A stretch of DNA of 64,000 nt. Source: Azotobacter salinestris (GTDB lineage: Bacteria > Pseudomonadota > Gammaproteobacteria > Pseudomonadales > Pseudomonadaceae). The translations under genes and the position numbers were made by a program. Under the pieces are notes generated by a model. The model was not told the DNA's origin. It saw nothing but the letters and a program-made list of their open reading frames with translations, and made no database searches. Below, one piece after another: positions 9,025 through 18,848 of this stretch (position 1 is the first letter of the stretch; each line of letters begins with the position of its first letter). Location: NCBI RefSeq assembly GCF_009363155.1, contig NZ_CP045302.1, positions 2,328,001 to 2,392,000 on the forward strand, written 5' to 3'.

Positions 9025-10017
9025 TTATCCCCCGCTGGCGTTCATGAAGCGCAGTACCTGAACCTCTCCGCTCGCCAAGAAGTCGTGCTGCTGCGGCTTG
9101 TGCAGCAGGGCGCGGTCGATGGCTTCCGAGAGTGGCCGGTCGTCGGTCGGGTGGCGACGCAGCAGGGCACGCAGGTCTAGCGACTGCTCATGGCCGAGAC
9201 AGAGCAGCAGGCGGCCCTCGACGGTCAGCCGCAGGCGGTTGCAGCTGGCGCAGAAGTTGTGGCTGTGCGGCGAGATGAAGCCGATGCGGCTGGCCGGATG
9301 CGCCGGCAGGCGCACGTAGCGCGCCGGCCCGCCGCTCTGCTCGGCGCAGTCGAGCAGCGCGTAGCGGCTGGCGATCCGTGCCCTCACCTCGTCGCTGGAG
9401 CAGAAGGCCTCGCCGCGCGAGCGGCCGACCTCGCCCAGCGGCATTTCCTCGATGAAGCTGATGTCGAGCCCGCGCGCCACGGCATAGTCGACCAGCTCGA
9501 GCACCTCGTCGGCGTTGCGCCCCTGCATCGCCACGGCATTCAGCTTGATCCGCTCGAAGCCGGCGGTGCGGGCCGCCTCGATGCCGTCGAGCACCCGCGC
9601 CAGCTCGCCGGTGCGGGTGATGGCGCGAAAGCGCGCCGGGTCCAGGCTGTCCAGGCTGATGTTGAGGCGCCTCACCCCGGCCTCGGCCAGCGGCCGGGCC
9701 AGCTTGACCAGCTGCGAGCCGTTGGTGGTCATCACTAGTTCGCGCAGACCGGGCAAGGCGGCGATCCGCTCGCACAGGCCGAGGATGCCCTGGCGCACCA
9801 GCGGCTCGCCGCCGGTGAGGCGGATCTTCCTCACCCCGCGGCCGACGAACAGCCGGGCCAGGCGGTACAGCTCCTCGAGGCCGAGGATCTGCTGGCGCGG
9901 CAGGAAGCGCATGTCCTCGGCCATGCAGTAGACGCAGCGGAAGTCGCAGCGGTCGGTCACCGACAGCCGCAGGTAGTCGATGGTGCGTCCGAAGCCGTCT
10001 TGCAGTGCACGGGCCAT
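9025..10017 (-). CDS. moaA: GTP 3',8-cyclase MoaA (molybdenum cofactor)
   Basis: A 330-residue radical-SAM enzyme that, with MoaC, converts GTP to cyclic pyranopterin in molybdopterin synthesis. The N-terminal cluster motif is CDFRCVYC, followed by the GGEPL strand; the second 4Fe-4S site uses the C-terminal CASCNRLRL and a later Cys. The ATG at 10017 is preferred to a TTG five codons upstream. It follows fdhE on the same strand after 138 bases containing a repeat element. Formate dehydrogenase needs a molybdopterin cofactor, which explains the location. Confidence 0.92.
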   Translation of the reverse strand: MARALQDGFGRTIDYLRLSVTDRCDFRCVYCMAEDMRFLPRQQILGLEELYRLARLFVGRGVRKIRLTGGEPLVRQGILGLCERIAALPGLRELVMTTNGSQLVKLARPLAEAGVRRLNISLDSLDPARFRAITRTGELARVLDGIEAARTAGFERIKLNAVAMQGRNADEVLELVDYAVARGLDISFIEEMPLGEVGRSRGEAFCSSDEVRARIASRYALLDCAEQSGGPARYVRLPAHPASRIGFISPHSHNFCASCNRLRLTVEGRLLLCLGHEQSLDLRALLRRHPTDDRPLSEAIDRALLHKPQQHDFLASGEVQVLRFMNASGG

Positions 10018-10050
10018 GGGGATTCTCGTCAAAGGGATTCGGTGAACCGT

Positions 10051-10143
10051 CGTAGGGTGGATAACGGCGTAGCCTTATCCACCGTGCAGGACTCCGGTGG
10101 AAAACGCTGCGCGGTTTTCCACGGGGTGGCCATCCACCCTACG
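10051..10143. repeat. Composite palindromic intergenic repeat
   Basis: The element is bounded by CGTAGGGTGG and its exact complement CCACCCTACG. Inside are two further hairpins: GGTGGATAA/TTATCCACC and GTGGAAAAC/GTTTTCCAC. Related copies occur at 37347-37377 and 39522-39663. This is a REP/BIME-like family. Confidence 0.8.
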
Positions 10144-10155
10144 CATCGTCCTCGT

Positions 10156-11067
10156 TCAGCCGGGGAAGAGGAACGGATTGAGGCCGCTGCGGTAGAAGCC
10201 CTGGCGCTCCACCTCGGCGTCCAGCGCCAGGGAGGCCAGATCGTCGGCGATCACCTCCAGCTGCGGGTCGCGGTCCTCGTGGAGGACCTTGAGGTAGCTG
10301 TTGCAGTCGCCGCAGCTTTCCGCGCGGATCGCCGCCTGCTCGCTGTCCAGCGACCAGTAGTCGAGCCGGCCGCCCTCCTCGCAGTTGCTGCACTTGGTGC
10401 GCACCATGTGCCAGCGGCTCTCGCACAGCCCGCAGTGCAGGTAGCGCAGGCCGCTCTGGGCGCCACCGCGGATCACGCTGGCCACCGGCGCGCCACCGCA
10501 CACCGGGCAGCACTGGCGCCCCTCGCCGACGCCGGCCTGGCCGGAGGCCGGCAGCTGCGCGGCCATCTGCGTCCAGTACAGCGACAGCGCGGCCCACAGG
10601 AAGGGCGCGCGGTCGCTGCCGACCACCCGGTAGTCGCCGGCCAGCAGGGCGTCGGCCAGCTTCTCCAGCGCGACCCCGTCGCAGCTGCGCAGGCCGGCGA
10701 GGGTCTGCGCCACGGCCGGGGTCGGGCTGTCCTGCAGGCGCCCGAACAGCGCCTGCAGCAGGTCGCGCCAGTGCCGCTCGCGCGGCAGGCTGGTGGCCTC
10801 CAGCGGCGGCCGCGCCCCGCCCAGACGGGCGGGCAGCGTGGCGGCCAGCGCCGCGGGCAGCGGCAGCGCCTCGGCGACCTGCTGCTGCGCTTCGGCGATG
10901 CCGGCGGCGAAGCGCAGGTAGTCGGCCATCGGGTGAGCCTCGGCGAGCTGGCGCAGGCGTCCGGCGCGGCGCCCGTAGCGGTTTTTCAGGTCGGGCAGGA
11001 TCAGCGGCACGATGGCGCCGACGCCACCGCTCGGCTTCTCGTCGGCAACCAGGCGGATGCTGTTCAT
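10156..11067 (-). CDS. fdhE: Formate dehydrogenase accessory protein FdhE
   Basis: 303 residues. Four Cys pairs in the C-terminal half (CCPVCGG, CGLC, CSNC, CGDCNSY) are the rubredoxin-like metal-binding motifs of FdhE, which acts on Tat-exported formate dehydrogenases during assembly. The start ATG at 11067 overlaps the stop of the cytochrome subunit gene (ATGA), so translation is coupled. It is the last fdh gene of the cluster before moaA. Confidence 0.9.
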   Translation of the reverse strand: MNSIRLVADEKPSGGVGAIVPLILPDLKNRYGRRAGRLRQLAEAHPMADYLRFAAGIAEAQQQVAEALPLPAALAATLPARLGGARPPLEATSLPRERHWRDLLQALFGRLQDSPTPAVAQTLAGLRSCDGVALEKLADALLAGDYRVVGSDRAPFLWAALSLYWTQMAAQLPASGQAGVGEGRQCCPVCGGAPVASVIRGGAQSGLRYLHCGLCESRWHMVRTKCSNCEEGGRLDYWSLDSEQAAIRAESCGDCNSYLKVLHEDRDPQLEVIADDLASLALDAEVERQGFYRSGLNPFLFPG

Positions 11068-11711
11068 TCGCGCCCCTCGCTCTTGGCGGCCGGCTTGGAG
11101 ATCTGCCGGTACCAGCGGTCGTGGTGGCTCCTGGCCCAGGCGCGCGAGACGTAGCCGGTGACCATCCCGGAAATCGAGCCCTTGACCCAGAAGGCCAGGT
11201 AGGCGTGGCCGAGGATCAAGAGGATCAGCGCGATGCCGGCGGCGGCGTGCAGGAACAGGCCGAGGCGGATCAGCGGGATGGGCAAGGCCGGGGCGAAGTA
11301 CGGCCGCCAGATCACCAGGCCGCTGAGCAGCAGCACGCTGATCAGGCTCATGATCCCCCAGAACAGGATCTTCTGGCCGGCGTTGTACTTGCCGATCTGC
11401 AGGGGCTTGTCGTGGTTGCCGAGCAGCACGTCCTTGAGGTTGGCGAACCAGGCGAGGTCCTCGCGCTCCGGCAGGTTGTATTTGACGAAGCGGATGAACA
11501 GGTAGACCAGGGCGAGAAACACCGCGACGCCGAGGAAGGGGTGCAGGATGCGCGCCATCTGCGGCGTGCCGAGCACCGCGCCGAGGCCGCTCAGGGTCGG
11601 GAAGAACCAGGACAGCCCGGAGAGCGCGGCGAGGAAGAAGCAGATCACCATCACCCAGTGGCAGGCGCGCTCGGGGAAGCGGGTGCGCAGGATCATGTCG
11701 CGCTTGTTCAT
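11064..11711 (-). CDS. fdoI: Formate dehydrogenase cytochrome b556 (gamma) subunit
   Basis: 215 residues with four hydrophobic segments and histidines suited to bind b-type heme (for example [12 protein letters not shown] near residue 16 and HAYLAFW near residue 168). It anchors the periplasmic formate dehydrogenase to the inner membrane and passes electrons to quinone. Start and stop overlap the flanking genes by four bases (ATGA), placing it in one operon with the alpha and beta subunits and FdhE. FdnI and FdoI cannot be told apart here. Confidence 0.9.
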   Translation of the reverse strand: MNKRDMILRTRFPERACHWVMVICFFLAALSGLSWFFPTLSGLGAVLGTPQMARILHPFLGVAVFLALVYLFIRFVKYNLPEREDLAWFANLKDVLLGNHDKPLQIGKYNAGQKILFWGIMSLISVLLLSGLVIWRPYFAPALPIPLIRLGLFLHAAAGIALILLILGHAYLAFWVKGSISGMVTGYVSRAWARSHHDRWYRQISKPAAKSEGRE

Positions 11712-12589
11712 GCCTCGGTCTCCTCATGCTCGTCGACCTGGTTGGGGCCGACGCCGACGTAGTGGAACAGGGTGCCGGCCAGGGTGGCGAAGAAGGCCAC
11801 GGCGGCGGCCGGCTTCATCCAGCCCTTCCAGCCGTGGATCGCGCTGCTGATGCGCGGGTCCCTGGGCAGGTTGTGGTACAGCTCGGGCCGGTCGGCATGG
11901 TGCAGCACGTACATCACGTGGGTGCCGCCGACGCCCTGCGGGTCGTAGAGGCCGGCGTTGGCGTAGCCGCGGCCGTGCAGCTCCTCGACGCGCTGGCCGG
12001 CCAGGTGCTGCATGTCGGCCTTGGTGCCGAAACTGATCGCCCCGGTCGGGCAGGTCTTGGCGCAGGCCGGCTCCTGGCCCACTGCCACGCGGTCGGAACA
12101 CAGGGTGCACTTGTAGGCCTTGTTGTCCTCCTGACTGATCCGCGGCACGTTGAACGGGCAGCCGGCGACGCAGTAGCCGCAGCCGATGCAGTGCTCGGAC
12201 TGGAAGTCGACGATGCCGTTGGCGTACTGGACGATGGCGCCCGGGCTCGGGCAGGCCTTGAGGCAGCCGGGGTCCGCGCAGTGCATGCAGCCGTCCTTGC
12301 GGATCAGCCATTCCAGCCTGCCGTTCTCCTGCTCGACCTCGTCGAAGCGCATCACCGTCCAGCTCTTGGCGCTGAGGTCGATGGGGTTGTCGTAGACACC
12401 GACGTTCTGGCCGACCTCGTCGCGCAGGTCGTTCCACTCCGAGCAGGCCACCTGGCAGGCCTTGCAGCCGATGCAGATGCTCACGTCGATCAGCTTGGCG
12501 ACTTCCGCCTTGTGGTCGCGGACCTGGGTCGGCGGGGTCAGGGCGCTGGTCGCCGAGCGCTTGATGATGTCTTGAGATTGCATGGACAT
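11708..12589 (-). CDS. fdoH: Formate dehydrogenase iron-sulfur (beta) subunit
   Basis: 293 residues with four ferredoxin-type Cys clusters ([46 protein letters not shown]) and one C-terminal membrane helix ([20 protein letters not shown]) that anchors it on the periplasmic side. It carries electrons from the catalytic subunit to the cytochrome. The ATG at 12589 is chosen: it follows GGAGGG by 6 bases and gives [14 protein letters not shown], matching the family N-terminus. It begins 13 bases after the alpha-subunit stop. Confidence 0.92.
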   Translation of the reverse strand: MSMQSQDIIKRSATSALTPPTQVRDHKAEVAKLIDVSICIGCKACQVACSEWNDLRDEVGQNVGVYDNPIDLSAKSWTVMRFDEVEQENGRLEWLIRKDGCMHCADPGCLKACPSPGAIVQYANGIVDFQSEHCIGCGYCVAGCPFNVPRISQEDNKAYKCTLCSDRVAVGQEPACAKTCPTGAISFGTKADMQHLAGQRVEELHGRGYANAGLYDPQGVGGTHVMYVLHHADRPELYHNLPRDPRISSAIHGWKGWMKPAAAVAFFATLAGTLFHYVGVGPNQVDEHEETEA

Positions 12590-12602
12590 GGAAAGCCCTC
12601 CA

Positions 12603-15600
12603 TCAGACCTTTTCAATGTTCACGAGGAAGGCCTTGTACTCCGGCGTCTGCGAGTTGGCGTCGCCAACCGCGGGCGTCAGGGTGTTGGCCAGGAAGCCCT
12701 TGCGGGTGGTGCCCTCGAAGCCCCAGTGGCAGGGGATGCCGACGGTGTCGACCGGCTTGCCGTCGATCTCCAGGGTGGCGATGCGCTTGGTCACCACCGC
12801 CTTGGCCTTGATGAAGCCGCGCATGGAGCTGACCTTGACCGTGTCGCCGGCGCGGATGCCCTTCTGCGCCGCCAGTTGCTCGCCGATCTCGACGAACTGC
12901 TCGGGCTGGACGATGGCGTTCAGCCGCGAGGCCTTGGTCCAGTGGCGGAACATCTCGGTGATCGAGTAGGTGGTGGCGACGTAGGGGAAGTCCGCCGCGC
13001 TGCCCATGCGCTTGCGGTCGTTGTCGAACAGCCGGGTGGTCGGGTTGAAGGTGACCTTCGGGTGCAGCGGGTTGTGCTCCAGCGGCGACTCGATCGGCTC
13101 GTAGTGCTCGGGGAAGGGCCCGTCGCCCAGCGCGCCGACCGCGAACAGCCGGCCGAGGCCCTCGGGCAGCATGATGAACGGATTGGCCTCGCTGCCCGGC
13201 GCGACGGTGGCGGCGAAGTCGGCGACGTCGATGCCGCTCCAGCGCTGGCCGTTCCACTCGATCAGCTTGCGTTTCGGGTCCCAGGGCCTGCCCTGCGGGT
13301 CGACCGAGGCGCGGTTGTAGAGGATGCGGCGGTTCTGCGGCCAGCACCAGGCCCAGCCCGGGGTGCTGCCGAGGCCCGCGGCGTCGCTGGCGTTGTCGCG
13401 CCGCGCCATCTGGTTGCCGGCCTCGGTCCAGGAGCCGGCAAAGATCCAGCAGAAGCTGGCGGTGCTGCCGTCGGCGCGCAGCAGCGCGAAGTCGCGCAAC
13501 AGCTCGCCCTTCTTCGCCAGCAGGGTGCCCTGCGGGTCGTAGAGGTCGGCCAGGGCGTAGCCGTTGGCCTCCCTGGCGACCTCCTCGGGCGCCGGGTCCT
13601 CCGGATCGCTGTAATTCCAGGCCATGTTGAGCAGCGGCGCGGGGTTGGCGCCGCCCTCCTTCGCGTACAGCTCGCGCAGGCGGAGGAACAGGTGGCCGAG
13701 GATCTTGCCGTCGTGCCAGGCCTCGGCCGGCGGCGCCGCACCCGCCCAGTGCCACTGCAGCCAGCGGCCGGAATTGGCGATCGAGCCGTTCTCCTCGGCG
13801 AAGCAGGACGACGGCAGGCGGAACACCTCGGTCCGGATCTCGGCGGGGTTCACATCGTTGGCTTCGCCGTGGTTCTGCCAGAAGTTCGAGCTCTCGGTGA
13901 CCAGTGGGTCGATCACCACCAGGTACTTGAGCCTGGACAGGGCGGCGACCGCCTTGTTCTTGTCCGGGAAGGCGGCGATCGGGTTGAAGCCCTGGGCGAT
14001 GTAGCCGTTGACCTTGCCCTCGTACATCAGCTCCATATAGCGCAGCACGTCGTACTCGACGTCCCACTTGGGCAGCCAGTCGAAGCCCCAGTCGTTCTCC
14101 CTGGTCGCCTTGTCGCCCCAGACGCTCTTCATCAGGCTGACGAAGAACTTCTCGGTGTTCTGCCAGTAGTTCACCTGGCCGGGCAGCAGCGCCTTGGGCG
14201 TGCTCTGCGCGAGGTAGGTGGCCAGGTCGGGCTGGTGCTCCGAGGGCAGGTTCAGGTAGCCCGGCATGCGCACCGAGAGCAGGCCGAGGTCGGTGTAGCC
14301 CTGGATGTTCGAGTGCCCGCGCAGGGCGTTGATGCCGCCGCCGGGCATGCCGATGTTGCCGAGCAAGAGCTGGATCATCGCCGCGCCGCGGATGATCTGC
14401 ACGCCGCTGGTGTGGTGGGTCCAGCCGAGGGCGTAGAGGAAGGTCGCGGTCTTGTCCGGCGCGCTGGTATCGCCGAGCAGCCGGCAGATCTCCAGGAAGT
14501 CCTCCTTGGGCGTGCCGCACAGGCGCGTGACCATCTCCGGGGTGTAGCGGCTGACGTGCTGCTTCAAGAGGTTCCACACGCAGCGCGGATGGCTGAGGGT
14601 CGGGTCGCGCCGGGCGTGGCCGTTCTCGTCCAGCTGGTAGGCCCAGGAGCTGCGGTCGTACTGCTTCTTCGCCTCGTCGTAGCCGCTGAACAGGCCCTCG
14701 TCGAAGGCGAAGTCGTCGCGCACCAAGAGGCTCGCGTTGGTGTAGGCGCGCACGTACTCGTGCTGGATCCTGTCGTGGGCGATCAGGTAGTTGACCACCC
14801 CCATCAGAAAGGTCACGTCGGAGCCGGCGCGGATCGGCGCGTAGAGGTCGGCGACCGCGGCGCTGCGGTTGAAGCGCGGGTCGACCACGATCAGCTTGGC
14901 GCCGTTGCGGATCTTCGCCTCGATGGCCCACTTGAAGCCCACCGGGTGGGCCTCGGCGGGGTTGCCGCCCATGACCAGCACGACGTTGGCGTTCTTGATG
15001 TCCACCCAGTTGTTGGTCATCGCGCCGCGGCCGAAGCTGGGCGCCAGGGCGGCCACGGTCGGGCCGTGGCAGAGCCGCGCCTGGCAGTCCATGCCGAGGA
15101 TGCCGAGGGCGCGGGTGAAGCGCCAGTCGAGGGCGCCGGTCTCGTTGCTGGCCGCCGAGGAGCAGAGCATGCCGGTGGTCAGCCAGCGGTTCACGGTGAG
15201 CCCGGCGGCGTTCTTCTCGACGAAGTTGGCGTCGCGGTCGTCCTTCATCAGCCGGGCGATGCGCTCGATGGCCTCCTCCCAGCTGATCCGCTGCCACTTA
15301 TCCGAACCCGGCGCGCGGTACTCGGGGTACTGCAGGCGCTGCTCGCTGTGGATGAAGTCGACCAGTCCGGCGCCCTTCGGGCACAGCGAGCCGCGGCTGA
15401 CCGGATGGTCGGGGTCGCCCTCGATGTGGAAGATCCGCGGTTTGGCGTTCTTCGCGCCGTCGCCGAGGCTGTACATCAGCACCCCGCAGCCCACCGAGCA
15501 GTAGGTGCAGTTGTTGCGGGTCTCCCTGGCGCGCAGCAGCTTGTACTGGCGCGGCTGGGTGGCGTGGGCGACGCCGGGGGCGAAGCCGAGGGTGGCGGCA

Positions 15601-15659
15601 GTGGCGCCGGCCACCCCGACGGTACAGAGCTTGAAGAACTGTCTTCTGCCAAGTTCCAT
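12603..15659 (-). CDS. fdoG: Formate dehydrogenase catalytic (alpha) subunit, Cys form
   Basis: A 1018-residue molybdopterin enzyme that oxidises formate in the periplasm. Residues 1-33 form a Tat signal (GRRQFFK), followed by the 4Fe-4S motif beginning CTYCSVGC and the bis-MGD-binding domains. At residue 197, where E. coli FdnG and FdoG have selenocysteine, the codon is TGC ([11 protein letters not shown]), so no recoding is needed. The frame stays open upstream, but the ATG at 15659 gives the Tat signal. Within the cluster fdhD lies upstream and fdoH, fdoI, fdhE and moaA downstream, all on the same strand. Confidence 0.94.
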   Translation of the reverse strand: MELGRRQFFKLCTVGVAGATAATLGFAPGVAHATQPRQYKLLRARETRNNCTYCSVGCGVLMYSLGDGAKNAKPRIFHIEGDPDHPVSRGSLCPKGAGLVDFIHSEQRLQYPEYRAPGSDKWQRISWEEAIERIARLMKDDRDANFVEKNAAGLTVNRWLTTGMLCSSAASNETGALDWRFTRALGILGMDCQARLCHGPTVAALAPSFGRGAMTNNWVDIKNANVVLVMGGNPAEAHPVGFKWAIEAKIRNGAKLIVVDPRFNRSAAVADLYAPIRAGSDVTFLMGVVNYLIAHDRIQHEYVRAYTNASLLVRDDFAFDEGLFSGYDEAKKQYDRSSWAYQLDENGHARRDPTLSHPRCVWNLLKQHVSRYTPEMVTRLCGTPKEDFLEICRLLGDTSAPDKTATFLYALGWTHHTSGVQIIRGAAMIQLLLGNIGMPGGGINALRGHSNIQGYTDLGLLSVRMPGYLNLPSEHQPDLATYLAQSTPKALLPGQVNYWQNTEKFFVSLMKSVWGDKATRENDWGFDWLPKWDVEYDVLRYMELMYEGKVNGYIAQGFNPIAAFPDKNKAVAALSRLKYLVVIDPLVTESSNFWQNHGEANDVNPAEIRTEVFRLPSSCFAEENGSIANSGRWLQWHWAGAAPPAEAWHDGKILGHLFLRLRELYAKEGGANPAPLLNMAWNYSDPEDPAPEEVAREANGYALADLYDPQGTLLAKKGELLRDFALLRADGSTASFCWIFAGSWTEAGNQMARRDNASDAAGLGSTPGWAWCWPQNRRILYNRASVDPQGRPWDPKRKLIEWNGQRWSGIDVADFAATVAPGSEANPFIMLPEGLGRLFAVGALGDGPFPEHYEPIESPLEHNPLHPKVTFNPTTRLFDNDRKRMGSAADFPYVATTYSITEMFRHWTKASRLNAIVQPEQFVEIGEQLAAQKGIRAGDTVKVSSMRGFIKAKAVVTKRIATLEIDGKPVDTVGIPCHWGFEGTTRKGFLANTLTPAVGDANSQTPEYKAFLVNIEKV

Positions 15660-15757
15660 GACGATCTCCTGAAAGGTAGGGACGAGCGCGGTCCGCGCTT
15701 CGCGACGGGAAACGCTCGGGACTTTCGATTGGGTGTGCAGGCGGCGGCGGGCAGGCC

Positions 15758-16585
15758 TTACGGGGCGCGCGGTACCGGGCTGTAGACCCGCGCCGCGCTG
15801 TGGTGCGGCAGATGGATCAGGTTGAGGTGGTGGTGGCGTGCCCAGTCCACGGTCAGCGCGGTGGGCGCCGACAGCCCGACCAGGGTGCCGATGCCGGCGC
15901 GCACCGCCTTGTGCAGCAACTCGACGCCGCAGCGGCTGGTGACCACGGCGAAGCCGCGGCCGGGCTCCAGGCGTTCGCGCCCGAGGGCGCCGATCAGCTT
16001 GTCGAGGGCGTTGTGCCGGCCGATGTCCTCGCGGCACAGGCGGATCTCGCCGGCCTCGTCGACGAACAGCGCGGCATGCAGGGCGCCGCTGTGGCGGGCC
16101 AGGCGCTGCTCGGCGGCGATGCTCTCGCGCAGCCCCTGCAGGTGTCCGGCCGGCGGCAGCGGTACCGGCTCGAGCGCCGGCAGCTGCGGCAGCGCCTGCT
16201 CCAGCGCCTCCACCCCGCATACGCCGCAGCCGCTGCTGCCGGCCAGTTGGCGGCGCTGCCGCTTGAGCTGCCAGAAGGCGCGGCTGGCGATCTCCACCTC
16301 GGCCCGCCAGGCCTCGGCGCCCTCGACGAGCCGCAAGTCGTAGACTTCATCGGCACTATCGATGATGCCGGCGGTCAGAGTGAAGCCGTGGACGAAATCT
16401 TCCAGCGCCTCGGGCGTGACCATCATCACCGCATGGTTGAGGCCGTTGTAGCTGATCGCCAGCGCGCATTCGGTGGCCAGCTGCGTCTCGCCGACCCGCT
16501 CCGCCTGTCCCAGCTCGGCATAGCGGTAGGTGCCCGTGACGGTCGGGGGGGGCTCCTTGGCAGGGGGACTGGCGTGATGCGGCAT
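15758..16585 (-). CDS. fdhD: Formate dehydrogenase sulfurtransferase FdhD
   Basis: 275 residues. SGCGVCG places Cys120 and Cys123 in the mobile loop that carries sulfur from IscS to the molybdenum cofactor of formate dehydrogenase. Other family features are the N-terminal ATECALAISYNG and the C-terminal GFAVVTSRCGVELLHKA. The ATG at 16585 starts MPHHASPPAK; a longer upstream frame lacks family-like residues. It is the first gene of the fdh cluster, 98 bases before fdoG. Confidence 0.92.
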   Translation of the reverse strand: MPHHASPPAKEPPPTVTGTYRYAELGQAERVGETQLATECALAISYNGLNHAVMMVTPEALEDFVHGFTLTAGIIDSADEVYDLRLVEGAEAWRAEVEIASRAFWQLKRQRRQLAGSSGCGVCGVEALEQALPQLPALEPVPLPPAGHLQGLRESIAAEQRLARHSGALHAALFVDEAGEIRLCREDIGRHNALDKLIGALGRERLEPGRGFAVVTSRCGVELLHKAVRAGIGTLVGLSAPTALTVDWARHHHLNLIHLPHHSAARVYSPVPRAP

Positions 16586-16814
16586 GGCAGCGCACTCGGC
16601 GATCAATTGACACAAGTCAAGTCTATTCTTGGCCCAGTCGTCCGACCAATCGCTATTGCCGATTCGTTGATCGACCACGTCTATCGACTCTGCCGTCACA
16701 TGCGGCATCCTGCCGCGCAGGCCGCGCCGTTTCGCTGTCCGTTGCTCCGACGCCGGCGCCTGCCCTCCCGAAGCGGCCGCACACGCCTTAGCCTTTGGTC
16801 TACCCTGCCCGCGC

Positions 16815-16870
16815 CATTAAATGCATAAAATTCATATAAAAATATAATTATTATTCATTTAATGAATTAA
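16815..16870 (+). promoter_or_regulatory. AT-rich promoter/operator of the sulfonate-type binding protein
   Basis: A strongly AT-rich stretch in a GC-rich genome, containing the palindrome ATTCATT-T-AATGAAT at 16853-16867, about 60 bases before the gene. Sulfur-starvation promoters bound by CysB-type LysR regulators in Pseudomonas are similarly AT-rich, so this is a candidate. The rest of the 16586-16926 gap holds no recognisable gene. Confidence 0.4.
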
Positions 16871-16926
16871 AAGCGCAGCGCTAGCATCCCTCTCAACACA
16901 TGGACACTCACTGAGAGGGAACACCG

Positions 16927-17916
16927 ATGTCGCACCGTTCGGGCGGTTTGTCGCGCCGCCGCTTTCTCGCCAGCACCGCCAGCGCCCTGGCACTGGCGCC
17001 CCTGCTGCTCGATGGCAGGCACGCCGAGGCGGCCGCACCGGGCCGGCTGCGCATCGCCCAGTACAAGGGCGGCGACAAGCTGCTGCTGGAGGTCGCCGGC
17101 CTCGCCGACACGCCCTACCCCATCGACTGGGCGAAATTCGCCTCGGGCAACCTGATGGTCGAGGCGATGAACGGCGGCTCGCTGGATCTCGCCTACGGCA
17201 GCGAGATCCCGTCGCTGTTCGGCTTCATCAAGGGCGCACGAATCCGCGTGGTCGGGGTGATCAAGGGCGACGTCAACGAGCAGACGGTGCTGGTGCCCAG
17301 GGACTCGCCCATCCGCTCCATCGCCGACCTCAAGGGCAAGCGCGTCGGCTACGTGCGCGCCACCACCACCCAGTACTACCTGACCAAGATGCTCGCCGAG
17401 GTCGGCCTGAGCTTCGCCGACATCCAGGCGATCAACCTCACGGTGCCCGACGGCGCCGCCGCCTTCCGCACCGGCCAGCTCGATGCCTGGGCGATCTACG
17501 GCTACTCGGTGCCGCTGGCGCAGACCTCGGTCGGCGCCCGGGTGCTCAAGCGCGCCAACGGCTACCTGTCGGGCAACTACCTGTTCTTCGCCGCCCCGGA
17601 GGCCATCGCCGACCCGCAGCGCCACGCGGCGATCGCCGACTTCTTCGTGCGCCTGCAGAAGGCCTTCGCCTGGCGCCAGGCCAACTCCGAACGCTACGCC
17701 GCGGCGCTCGCCGCGGAGATCGGCGTACCGGTCGAGGCGGTGCTCGCCCTGCTGCGCAACGAGAGCCAGGTGCGCCGCCTGGTGCCGGTGGACGACGCGG
17801 CGATCCACAGCCAGCAGGACGTGGCCGACACCTTCCTCAAGGCCGGGGTGATCGAGCGGCCGGTGGACGTGCGGCCGCTGTGGGACCGCAGCTTCGCGGC
17901 CGCGCTGGGCGGCTGA
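16927..17916 (+). CDS. ABC-type sulfonate/nitrate substrate-binding protein, Tat-exported
   Basis: A 329-residue periplasmic binding protein of the SsuA/TauA/NMT1 group. It has a Tat signal (SRRRFLASTASALALAP, cleavage near residue 36), the family GSLDLAYGSEIPSLF segment and the typical DLKGKRVGYVRATTTQYYL strand. Its ligand is probably an organosulfur or related small molecule. No permease or ATPase gene is adjacent, so it must share a transporter encoded elsewhere. An SsuD-like monooxygenase 2 kb downstream fits sulfur scavenging. The ribosome site GAGAGGGAACACCG precedes the ATG. Confidence 0.8.
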   Translation: MSHRSGGLSRRRFLASTASALALAPLLLDGRHAEAAAPGRLRIAQYKGGDKLLLEVAGLADTPYPIDWAKFASGNLMVEAMNGGSLDLAYGSEIPSLFGFIKGARIRVVGVIKGDVNEQTVLVPRDSPIRSIADLKGKRVGYVRATTTQYYLTKMLAEVGLSFADIQAINLTVPDGAAAFRTGQLDAWAIYGYSVPLAQTSVGARVLKRANGYLSGNYLFFAAPEAIADPQRHAAIADFFVRLQKAFAWRQANSERYAAALAAEIGVPVEAVLALLRNESQVRRLVPVDDAAIHSQQDVADTFLKAGVIERPVDVRPLWDRSFAAALGG

Positions 17917-17969
17917 GGCCGCGAAAGCGCAGCGCCCCTTTCTCCACCTGACCTGCACGGAAACCTGCC

Positions 17970-18270
17970 ATGACGCATTGTTCCCGACGGCGTTTTCTCA
18001 CTCTGGCGGGCGGCGCGCTGCTCGACGCTCCCCTGGTCGGCTGGCGGGCGATCACCAACGAGCTCGCCACCCTGCTCGGCCAGCCGGTGGTGGTCGGGAA
18101 CCGCCCTGGCTGCCGCCGTCCGCAGCGAGGCCTTTCGCAAGGTCGCCGAGGGCCAGGGCAACCGGGCGATCTTCCAGACCGGCGAGGAAGCCAGCGCCCG
18201 CCTGCGCCGGAAGCTGGACAGCCGGCGGCGCTTCCAGGCGCAGATCGCGCAGGGTGCTCCGGCGGCCTGA
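17970..18270 (+). pseudogene. Decayed Bug-family tripartite tricarboxylate receptor
   Basis: The 5' part reads MTHCSRRRFLTLAGG (a Tat-like signal) followed directly by TNELATLLGQPVVVGNRPG, the hallmark of Bug receptors near residue 60. The frame then shifts, and ALAAAVRSEAFRKVAEGQG onward to the TGA at 18268 looks like the C-terminal helix region of the same family. About 200 central residues are missing and there is a frameshift near 18105. It is probably a non-functional relic; any short product would not fold as a receptor. Confidence 0.65.
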
Positions 18271-18337
18271 GCAAGGGCCGGCGAGCGGCCCTATGCCCCC
18301 TATAAGCAAACGGCCAGCAACTCGGGCACGAACGACG

Positions 18338-18730
18338 ATGACCCTTTACACCGGCGCTTGCCACTGCGGTGCAGTCCGCTTCGAGGTCGAAGCCGAGATC
18401 GACCATGTGCGTGTATGTGATTGTTCGATCTGCTCGATGCGCGGGGCACTGAACGTTCGGGTTCCGAAGGAGAACCTGCGTCTGCTGACGCCCTGGGAGA
18501 ATTTGTCGCTCTATCAGTGGGGGTCCCGGACGGCGAAAGACTACTTCTGCCCGCAATGCGGCATCCTGCCGTTCAGGCGCCCCAGCGATCCGACACCCCA
18601 AGAGCTTGGCGAAGGCGTGCCGCCCTTCGATGGCTGGGCAGTGAATGTTCGTTGCCTAAAGGGGATCGATTTCCACTCGCTTCCGGTCAGGCGGATTCAC
18701 GGAAGTCGAATCCGACTAGAACCGACCTGA
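18338..18730 (+). CDS. GFA family (glutathione-dependent formaldehyde-activating enzyme-like) protein
   Basis: 130 residues with the zinc-binding Cys pattern of the GFA/CENP-V fold: GACHCGAVRFEVEA at the N-terminus, CDCSICSMRG near residue 30, and FCPQCGILPF near residue 70. The founding member, Gfa, binds glutathione and speeds its reaction with formaldehyde, but most members have no proven activity. A formate dehydrogenase cluster nearby makes a link to formaldehyde or formate metabolism tempting but unproven. G+C is lower than in its neighbours, hinting at later acquisition. Confidence 0.85.
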   Translation: MTLYTGACHCGAVRFEVEAEIDHVRVCDCSICSMRGALNVRVPKENLRLLTPWENLSLYQWGSRTAKDYFCPQCGILPFRRPSDPTPQELGEGVPPFDGWAVNVRCLKGIDFHSLPVRRIHGSRIRLEPT

Positions 18731-18848
18731 GCAAGCAGCCCGGCCATCCGCGCCGCACGGAAAGCTGCCGTGACGGATTTTCCGCCATCCCATGGCCCGC
18801 AATGCCGATCCGCTCAAGTGAACGGCATTGCAGAGCGACGGCCGGCCA

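Noticed and set aside
15069-15071. Selenocysteine codon in fdoG
   Set aside because: The codon is TGC, read as cysteine; no UGA or SECIS-like need exists.
12582-15785. 1067-codon open frame on the plus strand
   Set aside because: It is antisense to fdoG and the codon-position G+C pattern belongs to the minus strand; the translation is repetitive Val/Gly/Asp/Arg with no domain.
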